A stretch of 64,000 nucleotides of DNA from Ascaris suum (lineage: Eukaryota > Nematoda > Chromadorea > Rhabditida > Ascarididae): the NCBI GenBank assembly GCA_013433145.1, contig CM024170.1, positions 10,639,866 through 10,703,865 on the forward strand, in the 5' to 3' direction. The notes beneath the pieces were generated by a model. That model was not told the origin of the DNA, did no database searches, and saw only the letters and a program-made list of their open reading frames with translations. Shown here in pieces: positions 12,553 through 33,002 of the stretch. Position 1 is the first letter of the stretch. Each line of letters begins with the position of its first letter. Made by a program: the position numbers and the translations under genes.

Positions 12553-15500
12553 TTATGTACATAGTGGACGTCCAGCTAAATTATACACGACGTTCGTAAC
12601 GAAGATAAGAAATTTTCGAACACTGCAATAATAGAAACTCTTATATTACTGATAAATGAATACGTGCATGATCGATTGAATTTCCTCTCATTTCAAGGGA
12701 ATTCATTGAAGAAGTGCAACGTCGATGGATCATATAGGATACCAAAATCTATCAAAAAGCTCCTAGCAAATAGGCAGCAAACGTTGGTTTGATTCAACAA
12801 TTTGGCGGTCTTAGCAAATCAACCATAAAAGAAATTAAAATGATCCTAATGGCAATAACGATGATCCTCTCTAAGATTTTCTATGCTCAACAATCATTCA
12901 TTGCTTAAATGATTATACATTCTTCTTAGCGAGAATCAAATCGAAACGAACTAATCTTCCTCAATCGTTTCTAGATTTTTGCACACTCATTTGGTCACTT
13001 CTATGAGGCGACAGTTTTCAAATTAGGATAGAGTAGAAAGAGAGAGGACGCTAATCATGAGAATTGAACTATCTTCAAATTTTCAACGAAAAAATATTTT
13101 TACAATATAGAATTTTTTTTTTGCACGGTTGAGTTTTTCTTTTAATTGTTCAATAAAATGTGAATGAAAAGGATTCAAACGAAAAAAATATCACTATCTC
13201 TTATTTAAGACTTTGATTGTTCGATTATTTCCATAATATTTGAACAGCTGACCTTTGATCGTCATATTGTACAGCCATTCTTTTCGGGCCATATTATTGT
13301 AAATATTTCGCTTGGTTTATAGCATTTTAATAATACGAGCATTAAGTTCTTCATATAATCTAACATCAAATATTCGGTTACTGTATAAAAGCGAAGTAAT
13401 CAAGCTTTGTTCCACTGTAATATCAAAATAAAATACGTTCGTACTTTTGCTGGGGTCAGGCTCGCAGTTCATATTTCGTCGAGGTCAAGCTCGCATTATG
13501 TTTTGGCTTTGATGTTTAACGAATTGAACTAATCAATCTAAGTTGTGTATTACTCGATTAATCGATTTATCAAAAACGTTCACGAATCGCCTCACAAATG
13601 ATGTGTTGATTTTGTTAAGTCGGTTGCTTCTTTAAACCAGGACAATTCCTTTCACAAAGGTTAACTTGTTCAGTCTGTTGAAACTATCAACGAGATTCAT
13701 AAAAGTCTTCAAAGAACTATTAATCATCACAGACCGAAGTCTTGAATCCCCATCGGATCTGGTGCACTCCTTCATTTCTAATTGTAAATTCATTGGCGAA
13801 CGTATCTATAATCATTTTCTGCAAATGCCCTCCGCAACGATGTTTCCGATGCGATAAAGACGGAGCTATTTTCGATATTTCTACATGGAGTCTGCAATCA
13901 TCAAAATAACCACTAAAAGGCACTGAGAACGTTTAGCATATAACCGTTTAGACCACAGACCACATTCCAGTTGTATCGACTCCTTTCATCGAACAGATAA
14001 GGAGTTCCCAACAAATAGCACAAGTGCACGAACAAAGTTAATTTTCAAGAATTTAAATTCGATAGGCCTCGTGAAGAGTCCTGGCCTAGTTGGCGATACC
14101 TGCCTATAACAGGTTCAGGTCCTGCGTAGAGAATAAGCCCACAGCGACGGACTACTCGATCCGGCCGCATTACCGCCACCAAAATAATCAAGTCCGATCT
14201 GGTCTGAAGATGAGGTTGTTCACGCCATATAAATGGTCGCTAGTTGCCATTTGGCGTAATGTTGTATTGAAGATGTTCCCTTTGCTAAGTGACCAGATCT
14301 ATGCTTGAATGGAGCGACACCGCATTTCCGGGCCGTTCCTTCCAAATTGTTCAGCTGCCAGCGCTTTTTCTAGCCCCTTTTCTATCGCTTATTCACCATG
14401 GCCTCCGAACGGTCCTTCAGCAAATCTCTAGCACCTTTTTAACGACAGTCTTTCGTGAATAGCCCTTTCAGCAGCTCTCTTGCACTTTCTTAATCGCAAG
14501 CGTTCATCGTCCTTTGCGCTCAGTGAATTCAAATTTGTTTCTTCTCATGCTTTATTCGCGACTAGTCGTGACTCCTGCATTCAACTTGCTGTGAATTGCC
14601 TCTCCGTTTACTCATGCTCTTGGAGTTGACAGCGTCTTTTGCCTAGGGCAGCTTAAAACAGAAGCGCATACTTACGATCTCAACATCTTATAAGTAACGA
14701 TAAAGTAATTAAAGAAGACTATTGCGGTTGATAAGTTCTCGAGAGATGAATATACCAGCATAGATTTTGAGCTAATTTTGTAAGCCAATCCTGCCTTCGG
14801 TAGCTGGTTCTTTATGAGGATCTCCGTGAGGTATGACTGCTTACTTCGACTGGGACAGTTACCTGATTGATTAAACGGCTGTAAACGTGCCCATATGTAT
14901 GGTAGGAAAACTTCCGGAGCACTATATTATTGTTGTTAAGAAGAAGTGTGCGGCTAGGACAGCATTTACAAAATTATCTCAACATTTATGGCGTTTAACT
15001 CGAAGGAATGTGAAATCATAGATCTCTGTTACCAATGATTTGCTTCGTCTATGTTTTTTATGTTTTTTTTTGCGCTCATTCCTAGTTCCATATATTTATA
15101 TATTTTCCTCTAATTTTTTTACTTCATTTTATCGTCGCAGTCATTTTATCGTCACCTTATTTTAATAATTAAATCAATGAACCTCATATGTTTATTGTTT
15201 TCTTTATTTTTAATAAAATATAAGCATAACGACGATGATAATATCAAGCATAGCCAATGAGCAGCAGGTGGTTAGTCCCTAACATTCGCACATATCAATC
15301 GAATGGTGAGAGCTTACACTTTTCTAAATTTTAATGCTTTACTCTATATTAGTGCGTCGATATAATTTACGAGCTCCTTTAACCCTACTACAAATTTGCA
15401 TTTACAAGGTTTATTACAAAGACGTCCATGTGTATACATGTATGTTCCTCCTGTTTATTCAGTAGTTTCAACTCCACCGTGACATGTCCGTGCACACTTT

Positions 15501-18500
15501 CACCTCCATGCAAGATTATAAAACGTCTTGATCCGTTGACTCCAAAAAAAGTTATGAACATTTGACGGGTTGCGTCACAGAAATGTGAGCCTTTTTTGGA
15601 AAATTTTTACGATCGGTCAGGTCAGTATAAAGTCGTTTGCATGATATTCTTACATGCATTATTATTTGTTGTGAGATTACAAGAATGGTTGGTCTGGCAA
15701 CTAAAAAAACAAGCATGTCGCTGCAACGAATCCGACACGTTTTTTTATCTTTTCTTTCTCTTGCAATACTCTTATTTCACATTTGTCATGCTTTTTCCAG
15801 CATATATTGTTGTTCGAGTAAAACTAGCAAATATTGACGGATTTTAGCCAAAGGATGAGATTGCCGCTTGTTCAAACAAAAATGGCGTGGTGTTTTCAAT
15901 GAATGGTGGTTATATTAGAGCAGGATGAAGGAGGAGGATAGAGCGGTGAAGAGGATGTTGAATTTTCCAAAGAAGTGTTCAAATTTTTGAAAGGTTACAA
16001 TTCCTAAAGAAAACATCAATTTCCGAGGATGTCAATCGTTGTTTATTCATATTCATAAAGCAGCAAACAAGTTAAATAGATCGGTTATATGATGTCTTTA
16101 TGCTCAACATTTTCAGTATAGATAGCAATGACGGGTTCGATGATCCTTTTCCATGTTATTCAAGTCATGTTGTCTTTTTTATTTCTCTATCAACCCTTGG
16201 TTGACGATCGTTAAAAAAATTCCTTTTTTTTTCACTTTCTGCAGAGTATTTTTGTTAAATTTTTTATCGGCTTGGTTACTACTAGTCTGCTTTGCCGATA
16301 GTTATTTCTTTCCCATCCTTCGCTTTGCCCTCTTTCCCACCTTCCCTCCTCCTTCTCCACCTCCCGCTTCCCTCCGTACAACATGAGTGATTCAAGAAAA
16401 GTAACGTCATCCAAATGTCTGCTTTTATTGCACACAGCATTTCACTTTAGCACTTTTTTGATCAAGAAGCATTTCACTGCAGTTTACGGTCGCAAAAAAA
16501 AAATTTGATGCAAGAAACTTTTTGCACAAACTGAGAATAAGAGGAGATGAATCGGCAGCAACTTCGCCTATCATTCCGCCTATCATACACGATGATGAGA
16601 AAATGGTTGCTCACATGTGGCTATTTTTACATTCATTGGATGACCACTGACCATCAAACGCATAACGAAATGTACTGTTTTCTGCACGCACACGTTTATA
16701 CATACACACAAACTTTTACATGACTTCGTTCTAGTGCTCGATATCTGTTCCATTGATGAGCGCACAAATGCGTAACGGCAAGTTCATAATGCGCGAATAG
16801 TTTAGGCGAAGACAAGCGACACCAGTCAAATGAATTTCGATTGAACACGCAGTTTTTGAATTTTCATTCAGAGGTTTGCGATCGTGACTAATTGTCATGA
16901 CACGGTTGACCGTATAAAAAAATAGTGCTAAAAACTATCACTCTTCTTTGCTCCATAGAAGTAACATTTTCGCTTTCGTTTTCTCATCATCGAGGAAGCG
17001 CTTCATTAGATTCCCTTCATTAGATTTTGATAACAACATCCTTTTTCTAGAAAGGGATCTACTATACGAGGACAACGTTCGATGAGATCGCAAACCAACT
17101 AGAAATCAGCATTAATATTTTCGATCGTTTTTTTAGGTTTGCAAGAGCTCATAAGCACAAGAGAGCAGCTGCATTCATATTGCATAAATTGCGGTCAATT
17201 TTCTGTCAGCATATGTCAGCTTGTACTCTTCGAGATTCGAAATCTGTTGTCGCGCATTTCATCAAATTTCCTTCACCGAGGCAATTTCCGGCGAAATCAT
17301 GTCTATATGTATAGACATGTAGAGTGAAAATTTCGACAGTGGGAAATGAAAAATCTTAAATGCATATGCCCATTTGTCTCATATTTTCAATTCGAGAATT
17401 GGCGCTCCCTCAAAGAATTCTAGTTTGTTTATGAAAATGATCGTTGCGTATATGTGCGCCAATTTTCATTAAAAACCCTAATACATTCGAAAATTTGCAA
17501 CACATTAAAAAGCATTGCGATTTCTAGAATCTATAAGCGAGAATGCTGGAAAGAGGAGAGCAAAAAGAAGAGAGGAAGAAAAAGAGTCTTCGTTTTGTGC
17601 CATTATAATTTTATACTTGATCAATGTGAAATGAAGCACAAATAACTCAAAACAAAGTAGAGCAATGCAATTTGCATTTTCTTCATTTGCGCAACCTATG
17701 CAAGAACTAACTGATATACTATTCTAGCTGCCCCACCTGAACAGCATCAAACACCATTTCACAGTCTCGTTCACTTTCTTTCTAACTTAGAAGAAGGCAC
17801 GCTACATTGCTCTCCGGTGTTCTCCGTGACAAATTTTCTGCTATAGCAGCACCACAATCAGATTTTTTAAAGCAGAATTTTTTCCCCGAAATGCAACGCT
17901 ATCTGCAGTATTGTGTCCCACTGAAAAGCGCTTTATAACGGATGTAGAGCACAAAAAAAGAACCAGAGTTTTTGTACCAGCCAGCCGTTCAGTACCAGTT
18001 AACGTTCCCTATGCTCTCCATCCATGGCAATAACAGTGCTATATCGAACAAACCTTTAAGTATTCCGCAACCTTTTACATACTAAATGATTTATTTCTAC
18101 TATAGCTATAGTAAACCGAACAAAGATCGTATTGTATAAAATTGGAGAGTGGCAGCCGTATGCAAACGATATGGATGAGTAATGCACAACAACGTGCAAA
18201 CACTAGATTCGTGGGCGACGATCGCCATCATGAATCCGCTTAATCGTAGCGGATGTGGGTGATTGGTTGACGTCAAGGTGAAAAAAGAATCACCCAACAT
18301 ATAAATACAAACATAACGTATATGGATGCGCAATGATGAAGCATCATACGATGAGATAACAATAATCCGAATGTTTTCAGCACCATAACGCAGAACAATG
18401 AATAGTGTCCCGTTGGAAATCAAGCCGATAGTGCACTCTCTAGCTCTCTATAATAGGCGTTAATATCGATGAGAGATTCAGTGAAATGGGTGATGTAAAG

Positions 18501-18593
18501 GGCGACAAAAATATGGAAGCACTAACGAATCTATTGAAATGTTGAGCTCGAATGTGGTTCAATAAAGCTTACCTCTCAACCATACACGCTTCG
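12553..18593. other. Gene-poor intergenic DNA
   Basis: About 6 kb with no exon chain I can support on either strand. It contains the LTR-like block at about 13240-13500 (listed separately) and a GC-richer stretch at about 13900-14900 that has only short frames and looks like decayed repeat DNA. The remaining 14.9-18.5 kb is AT-rich with isolated 60-105 codon frames of no recognisable pattern. Confidence 0.5.
13384..13495 (+). mobile_element. Possible solo-LTR or LTR fragment
   Basis: TATAAAAG at 13384-13391 is followed 35 bp later by AATAAA at 13427-13432. This compact promoter/poly(A) arrangement is typical of the R region of LTR retrotransposons. Two imperfect copies of GGTCAGGCTCGCA (13454-13466 and 13483-13495, the second with A for G) follow. 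No matching second LTR, primer-binding site or gag/pol frame is seen, so this is at most a degraded or solo LTR. Confidence 0.3.
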
Positions 18594-25189
<6,596 letters not shown>

Positions 25190-25344
25190 CACCTTCCCGT
25201 TAGCGTTACTCTAGTTGTTGATCGAACAACCTTTCTTTTCTGAAGAAACACACAATTAACTGGTAAACAATTAGAGAAATGAAAGAGCTTATATCTCATT
25301 GTTGGGAATTAATTGAAATTTTAGTACAAAAAGTTGTTTATTAC

Positions 25345-25350
25345 AATAAA
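25345..25350 (+). promoter_or_regulatory. Poly(A) signal AATAAA of the astacin gene
   Basis: AATAAA about 155 bp downstream of the astacin stop codon, in an AT-rich 3' UTR-like context. Confidence 0.5.
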
Positions 25351-25890
25351 CGATAATTTTTTCATCGTTTATCCAACTGATTTCCCCGAATGGGTAGGAA
25401 AGAATTTCCATTCAGTTGACAATGATCACTTATCTAAACTTTATACATCTCAGCTTTTTGGAAGAACTTTCAAGTTTTTACCATTTTATGATGTGTGATG
25501 CAAACTTACAGCTAATGCAGCTAAATAATTTTTTATATAGCCATAGATGCGTAATTGCTATAATGTGCGACAGTTGCGAACTATTTTTGATAGGGAAGGA
25601 TAATAAGGCGTCTTGTCAGGGAGATTGTACTCCCAATGAGCTCTTCCATACTGCTTCCCGAACACTATTACTTAACAGATTGTACTGTATTCGTATCAAG
25701 TGCTGTGTGCAGCTGATCATATACCAGTACCATTATAAGCATACTATTATACTTCAAGAGCCTATTAGCTGACGATAATTTTTGCATTACCAATTGCAAA
25801 TGTTACTCGAAATATCCCATTCTTAGCCCGTAAATAATTACTTGCAATCCGGAGCAGATGAGGTTTTGGAGCTGATGATTCTTTTTTTTC

Positions 25891-25919
25891 GGGGGGGGGG
25901 GGGGGGGGGGAGGGGGGAG
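25891..25919 (+). repeat. T8/G20 homopolymer block
   Basis: Eight T, then C, then twenty uninterrupted G at 25891-25910, then A, six G, A and more G. It is the strongest candidate in the window for a G-quadruplex, or for an assembly length error. Confidence 0.9.
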
Positions 25920-27118
25920 GAAAGCATTGTAAGCATTGCAGTTGTCCTTTACTTTTGCGTCTCTTTAAATTCCAACAAGAATATGCAAACCAAACAAGTG
26001 GGGAAATAGCCAAACGAGTTGACACAAAATGCGCTTTTGCAGATTAAAAAATAAGGAAAGCAGAATAATATCCTCCAATATATAAACTGATCCGACCGCC
26101 TGCATAAAGCTCCTATGGAGGAATCGTTCTTATATGACCACAGCGGTGTGAAAAAAAAAACCTCGACTAGTATAAAATGCATGTAAATGTTTCGGTCCCT
26201 TCAAACGCCTAAAACTTTTTTCGAACTTAATGGACCAGCATAAAATAAGCTACGAGGCGTTCATTTATCTATGATAAAATCTCAAATTTTTTTATAGCGA
26301 ACCTCCAAAAGAACTATATCCATGAAATTTCTTAACTCTAGACTTGGTGGTTCTCGAGTTACCGCACAAACGCATAAATTTGCACTTTATTAGCAATAAA
26401 CAACTTTGTTTTACAGAGCAAATTTGCAAGAGCGTATAAGGATTATTCGGGTATTATTTAAAGGAAATTAGCTCTTAGGCTGCATTTTTGTTGATATTAT
26501 CTATGAAATTTATTTACAATAAAGCAAAATATCCCCAGGACGGAACTCATCAGTGTATAGACAAGTCAACTCCAACGCTGTTTTAATTTACTCTATTATT
26601 GTCGCGTCTAGTATTAATATTGCATTTCTGTCTTACTTCTTTGCATTATTTATTCATTTTATAATCAAAGACTCGTAATATAGATGCGGACTTCATATCA
26701 AAATGCATGAACGGATCGCATCTTTACTTCTGTATCTATGATTTCTTTTTCGATGAATAAGAAATCTGCCATTAATGAAGGATATTATTTGCAACACAAC
26801 TATAAACAACAGTATTTTATTGCGACCACTGAATACAGTTTCTTTAAAGAGAAGACCCCCATTCCCTCCTATTGCACTATTCAAAACTACAGCGTCTGAA
26901 ACGGTAGTTTTTCTCATCAAACAAGGCAATTGCTAGTTGAACCGGCTCGAATTAAATGATTTAAAATTGTCGACAATCCGCTGAAACGAGCCACTAATCT
27001 TTGGCATAAAGATTTGTCTTAGTGCAATAAAATAAAAACAATTATAATGATTTGATGGGAAATGTCATTACAAATAGGCACTAAGTTTCTAAGAAAAAAC
27101 AAAGTTGAAGCTTACTGC

Positions 27119-30085
27119 TCATTCATTTATTAAAAAATGATACAATAAAATGGCGGCCGAGACAGAAACGTTTAAAGATCGAACCGAGCAATCAGCGCAT
27201 TCCACATTGGGTGTTGGTATTTGAACAATATAATCACACTGGCTAAGAATATCCGTCGCAATGCCGCGTCCCTCATCCCCTGAAACAGTTCAATTTAAAT
27301 TAAATGATTAATAAATTAATATATTCCTCAAATCCAATAAGTGCACAATTCCTCTACAATCATTGCATACTGAACACCCCCTTTCATAGATATCAATTGA
27401 GTCAGCAAACTGTAACGGAAAGAGACATTGCAATGTTCGAAAGATTCGTGAAATAGCTAATATTCGTGAATCGGGCTCATTCTACACATTCAAAGGGAAC
27501 TCCAGAGAGCGATGTAAAAAGTTTCACATGAACCCCATATGAGGTTGAACTCATTTTTCATAAGAATTCGGTGAAATATTCAACCGGTCACGTTTATTAC
27601 ACCTGCCGCAGTGCTCAATAGACTTTTTCTTACCTAAAATAATAACAACTTTGTCGTTTATTGGTCGGAAATCAGGTAAACGGATCGGTGATTGATAACC
27701 TTTCGTTATTGCTGAGTTTTCATCAGAAGTAGCGATAAACTTAAATCCAACATTCCGTAATCTCTGCAAATAACGCGTACTAAGTTGAAAAATGAACTGC
27801 TCATCGAGCACATCATTAAAGAAAATATTGCTGAAGCATTTTCTAACAAGTTCAGTTCCACGGGTACTTCATTCCTCTTCACACAAGTCTCTTCTCATGG
27901 GTATCTGACTCATGACAATTTCCTTCGTTATTCAAAAATTAGACAACTAATAAAATTAAGTAATACCAAGCATAGGATTTATTTCTCTTTAAACAAAGCG
28001 TGGGAATTGATAAAATTCCAGATGCCACTTTTACGTTCACTTATATAAATACTAATCAAGAATCTCATTTACGATCATCTATTCTCGAAAATATATCGTA
28101 CAGAGCATAAAGTGGATCCTTTTTGCAATCTACATATAGATTCTCCATAATTTTCACTTCTGAATCGTTCGCGTTTGGAACTTTTTCCCTGAATATACGT
28201 TGTCGAAGCAATCAGTCAATCTATCTGTTGTGTATCGATCGGACTTTGACCCTTTCCCAGTTGTAAGTATGGTTCATAAATATTTTGTGCCGCTCGAGTT
28301 TTCATCCGCATCGCTTTTTTACATACCCATTTGACATGCTACTTTCGGCTAAAGACTTTTGGGTTTTTGACTTCCACGTTCACAGATAGAGGGAAAATAC
28401 GTGTGTGTAAATAAAGGAATAAATGAATAAACACAAATATGAAAAGACGCATAAATAAATAAACAAGTGAATAAATAAATAAATAAATAAATAAATGTGT
28501 ATATATGTACACCTTTCGAAATGAAGGGAAGTCTTCCACAGTATAAACGGGGAAGCGTTCAAGTGCCCCTGCACTCGCCTTACTCATTGCCGCAGTGAGC
28601 GTTTTAGGACTGAAAGTACAAAAAGATCGTTGAAGAGTTATGATCCCCATAGGACCTCATTACCACACTCAGTTCTGATGTCAAAAGCAAACACCTCAAA
28701 ATGTTGTTTATGTAAGCAAGAGCCATAAACACGAAAGTAATCTGGATACGTTGTATCACATAAACGGAAGTTATAAAACGCAATAAAGAAGCCCTGATCG
28801 TTAAATTTCTTTGCGTGTGGTAATCTCAAAAGTTCAACTTTCAAAAAGCCGGCAATAAATGGATCACAAACCCTTGATCACGAGCCAGGATAACCCCATC
28901 GATCCTGAAGTAGAAGCATGAACGGATAATAGCACCAATATTACCGGGATCCTGAATGCTATCAATATAATAGAATCGAAAATTGTGCAAATGAAGTTCA
29001 AAAGAGAAAAATGAAGAAAGAAAAAAAGAATTTCAGGAAGGATATTCGAAATTCACTGAAGAACGCTGCAAATTGTCATCAATTCTGAAAACCTATCAAC
29101 CTCAGACGGATATGAAAATGACGTAATAATGTAACTACTCCAACAATACATAACAATTTGCATATAAAGAATATGTCAATGGTATTTAAAAGTAAAAAGA
29201 CCTACCAAAACTTTATCAAGATAGAGGAATATCTTCGCTTTGACGATATCCTCATCACACAACACTTCATATGAAAGCGGTGATGCATCAATGCAAAGTC
29301 CCTTAAAAGAGAAAATTAATCCACTCAATGCCGATTGTGGAAGGTTTATCTATCTTTTGGAATAATCTGATATTAAAAAAAAACTTCTTGCCTAATATCT
29401 TTCATCATTATCCACTCAGTATTAAAAGAATTATCAACGGTAGTATTTCTTGTAATATAGAAGATTAATTAGCACCAATGTTACATTCCGAAAGATCTCT
29501 GAATTGTTACTTAACAGCGGTATCAATAATCTGAAAGGAGCAAGAAAAACCCATATGTTGTGCACGTAAAAATCTCCTTTAAAAACCTCGTAGAGCAAAT
29601 CAATCAATAAAATTTGTCTATGAAGAACTGGCAAAATTAGATCTTTGAGGGGAAGTTTTCCCCAAAATTTGCTTCGTTTATTACCAAATTTCGCATTCTT
29701 ATTTGAATGGCTAAAAAAAAAAATTCCCTGAATGCGCCTATTAATTTCTACAAACATCGTAATCTTGAACGTGATAATGGCATTTCTGATTTGAAATTTC
29801 TTTTAAAACAATAGGACAAACATTATGTAGTTGATATTCAGTAAGAACATCGAGCTGATCGGCGTTCAGCGCTTTTATATCAACGCCACTATCGTTCGCT
29901 AGACGTAGAATTTTTTTTGCGATGATATCATCTTGTTTTGCACGTCCTAGCACACTCGCCTTAGCGAATAATTTATAGATGCTTCGACGATTCGCTTTTA
30001 AGGCTTCAAGTACCGGATATGTACCATAGACGATTTCACCTCTCACCTTCGGTACCATCACTGAACGATTCCTGAAATTGGCCAT
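27119..30085 (-). CDS. MRM1: SpoU/TrmH-type rRNA 2'-O-ribose methyltransferase (MRM1-like)
   Basis: SAM-dependent 2'-O-methyltransferase of the SPOUT fold; family members modify mitochondrial large-subunit rRNA. Exons in gene order: 30085-29822, 29301-29206, 28951-28872, 28609-28513, 27763-27634, 27279-27119; total 828 nt, 275 residues, all phases consistent. The N-terminal substrate-binding part contains EIVYGTYPVLEALKANRR (about 17-34) and HNGLCIDASPL across the exon 1/2 junction. SpoU motif 1 is DPGNIGAIIRS (121-131) with Asn124 and Arg130. Motif 2 reads GDEGRG (223-228) where most relatives have GNEG. Motif 3 is SLNVSVSAA (257-265). The start chosen is ATG 30085; a 3' splice site (TTTTCAG, complement near 30133) just upstream could accept a spliced leader. 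The N-terminus (MANFRNR) is short and mildly basic, so mitochondrial import is inferred from the family only. About 80 residues shorter than vertebrate MRM1. Confidence 0.85.
28451..28496 (+). repeat. (AAAT)n microsatellite in an MRM1 intron
   Basis: Imperfect AAAT tetranucleotide repeat just inside the intron that follows MRM1 exon 4 (28609-28513). Confidence 0.9.
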
Positions 30086-31409
30086 CGGTAATGCACATGG
30101 AAGAAACACGCAAAGAGGGCTTAATTATTGAACTGAAAACCTCCGTTGAGTCAAATTCTTTTAAACAGCAAAAAACATATTGACAGCGTACAATTGAAAT
30201 GGAACTAATTTTTGAACTTTCGCTTAGCCGACATAGTTTGTTGCAAATTGCATCTGATATTTTATTGCAATTATTTTTGTTTAAGGGATATTAGCAATAT
30301 TATGGAGATATTTCATAAGTAAATTTCATTACGCACTATTATATGTTTTCTATTGTGATCTCTAATTTTTTCGTATAGTAAAAAACACGAATTCCATGCA
30401 ATATTTTTAAACGTTGCAAATGCAAATCGATTAAATGAATAATAAATATGTCACCGTTTGCAATACGTATTGATCTCCACTCCAGCAGTAAGTGCTTTTC
30501 GAAACGCTGAATTAAATGGTCTATAGTGATCGTTCAACGTTTTACGACGAACAAACTTCTGAAAATTTCTAGAATGAGAGCTTGATAATGAAAAAAATGA
30601 ACTATCATCTAGGGAAATTCTAATTTCTGAAGCATTGTACGTTTCTGAGAATCTCTCCGGAGAATAAGATTCTCACCTCCAGAATTACATCCGGATTTAG
30701 TGCACGTGTTAGAGGGAGAACATAACATTGGTCTTTTATTCGGAGCTCAGAATTTCTAGTCTGAAAATGATTATGGGGAGATAAGAAGAGAAAAGATACG
30801 GAGGACTATACTCTGTAGTCGGGCAATATTGTCATATCTTATTAACGATCACTATATTAAATGAAAAAAAAAAGCTAGGAAGAACTAGAGAAATATTAAA
30901 AATTGGTACCGTTCAGGAAAGAAAGCATGAAATTTAGGCCATGAAAAATAGAGAAACCGAAAGGAAATATTAGGACATCTTTAATAGGGGAAATGAGTGG
31001 ACGGCTGGAAGACGAAGGGCAAGTGAGCAATCAAATGAACGGCATACCCATGCAATCGTATAAAATTCCATTATATCGAATTTTGAGAAAGAGTAGGCTT
31101 CTTCTCGAAAATTTTGACTAAGACAATTAAGAAATAACCTCAGCGTAAATTTTCAGCAAATCGACTGCGGTCCTTCTCGATTCCACAAAGTGAAATTTTC
31201 GCCATTTTAGAAGGCAATTTGAATACATTCATAAGACGCTTTCGTCGCCACTCATTTATGTCGTGAAATCACTAAAATAGACTTCTCGTCGAAATGTTTT
31301 CACTTATCATCACATAAATTGTTCCCTATTAAGTTAACATGACAACATAACAAAATACATCAAAATTTCAAAATTCAACGGGAAGAAGAGGAAGAATCGA
31401 GAGAATTAC

Positions 31410-31449
31410 TTATTACTTCCTCTGCCTTAATAGGCAGAGGAAGTAATAA
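31410..31449. repeat. Perfect 18-bp inverted repeat with 4-nt loop
   Basis: Left arm 31410-31427, loop TAAT 31428-31431, right arm 31432-31449. The arms are exactly complementary; the core is CTTCCTCTGCCT against AGGCAGAGGAAG. The stem has mixed base composition, unlike the surrounding AT-rich DNA. Confidence 0.95.
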
Positions 31450-32931
31450 TATTCTCGACAAATCGCTCTTTTCGTCGATTTTTTGATTCCGTTTGTGTGG
31501 AAAACAATTTTGAAGAAACTTGTCGCTTTACTAGTTTATTCTTTTTAAAAAAATGCAATAATAAATTCAATATATTTTATAATATAAAATAATGGAGTTG
31601 AATTTACTATGCCAATACAATTTGCAGAAAATATATTTAAGACCAAATTTGCAGTTAATATTAGAAATTATATATTCTTCCTTCACCATTTTGCAATAAG
31701 TGAGAAAAAAAAAAGCAAAAAAGTATTGCAAATGCGATCACACAGATCAAAGATCACATTCACGCAGGTGACAAAAGGAAAAGAAAAACTTTAAAAGACA
31801 GCTTTTCAGTCAACTTTTGTTATAACTCATCTTTGATTAAAAATTATCGTTGCATTATTGTTATTTCTTCATTAGCATCTTTTCCTTTTATTGATTACTT
31901 CCGTGTGTTTCATTTTTTCCCTACGGCTAAAGAAGTTCCCCGAGATTGCTTTCAATGTAAACCATGATGCGAATGAGGGGTGACGACACCGAAGAAGAGT
32001 GATTATCGAATGAACTCGGAGACGACCTCATAATACTTCTCAAAATCTTCTCAATGAAAAACTTTATAATCTTATCAAAAATATATACGTGAAATAATGA
32101 CATATTAATTATCTCATTAAAACAGAGAAAATAATTTAGAAAAAACCTTTACTGAAGAGAATTTTCTTCAAACTTAATCGAACAAATGAACAAAACTTTT
32201 CATAAAATGAAAAAAAAAAAAATTAATACGCAAAATTTTCGACTGATAAACCATAAAGCAATAATAATTAAGAAAAGATACAGAAATTTAAAGTAATGCA
32301 GAGGGCCAATTTTTTAACGCAACGCATTGATTGATCGCCATAAATAATGCATAGTTTTAATTTTTATTATACGTTACTCTCTTTATGAAGAACTTTTATG
32401 CTTTCAATTTCTATCTTTAAATACCCATATTGCCATGATAAGAAAACAAATCTTGCAAGCTCATAATAACCTCATAAATAAAGCAACACCTGAAGAGCGG
32501 TCAACTGCTTGTTTACCATTGTCAAGCAATCGATTTTTTAGTCACATTTAGATGAATCAGTAAATCATTCGTGCGATCATTTCACTTCGTGTTTATATCA
32601 TTGGAAAAAAATCAAACAAATCGATCAGAACAATTTTACTCACAAATTGAAAAATATCGATAACCAATAACAATGATTTTAATTAGTAAATTCCATGAAA
32701 ACAAAATCTGGAAAGGAAAACGATTTTCCACGGGTGCGGCAAATGAACATACCCGCTTTTCACTTACACGTCTGCATAAGGCATAAGAGCATGCTGCACT
32801 GGGATTGAGCCTTGAATACAACAGTTTAAAATCACATCATTGAAATATCACTTATTACCTCTACTCTAATTAAGGTAAAACATGATGGGAAATAGAAAGG
32901 AAGAATGGGGACGTGGAGGTGATGGAACGGA

Positions 32932-32943
32932 GGGGGGGGGGGG
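32932..32943 (+). repeat. G12 homopolymer
   Basis: Twelve consecutive G in a purine-rich stretch close to the 3' end of the minus-strand ZNRD2 gene. On that gene's RNA it would read as C12. Confidence 0.9.
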
Positions 32944-33002
32944 AAGAGGGTAGACCGGAAATCCGACTAATAACTCATGAGCACATTTTAAAATCTTCAC
33001 TT

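Larger units (their letters stand above)
25190..27118. other. Intergenic between convergent astacin and MRM1 genes
   Basis: This holds the 3' ends of two convergent genes. An open frame from ATG 25422 to 25772 (about 116 codons) includes a Cys-spaced patch (CDSCELFLIG, then CQGDC), but it has no family pattern, no clear splice partners and no signal peptide. I leave it uncalled. The longest G-run of the window is at 25891-25910. Confidence 0.4.
30086..33002. other. Spacer between MRM1 and ZNRD2 genes; contains a perfect hairpin
   Basis: About 2.9 kb, AT-rich, without a supported gene. Open frames are short and low complexity. It holds the 18-bp inverted repeat at 31410-31449 and G12 at 32932-32943, just 60 bp beyond the ZNRD2 stop. 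Confidence 0.45.

Noticed and set aside
12065..12599. Several long overlapping frames rich in Ser/Leu/Pro
   Set aside because: They are artefacts of the C/T-only composition; all three frames and the opposite strand are open at once.
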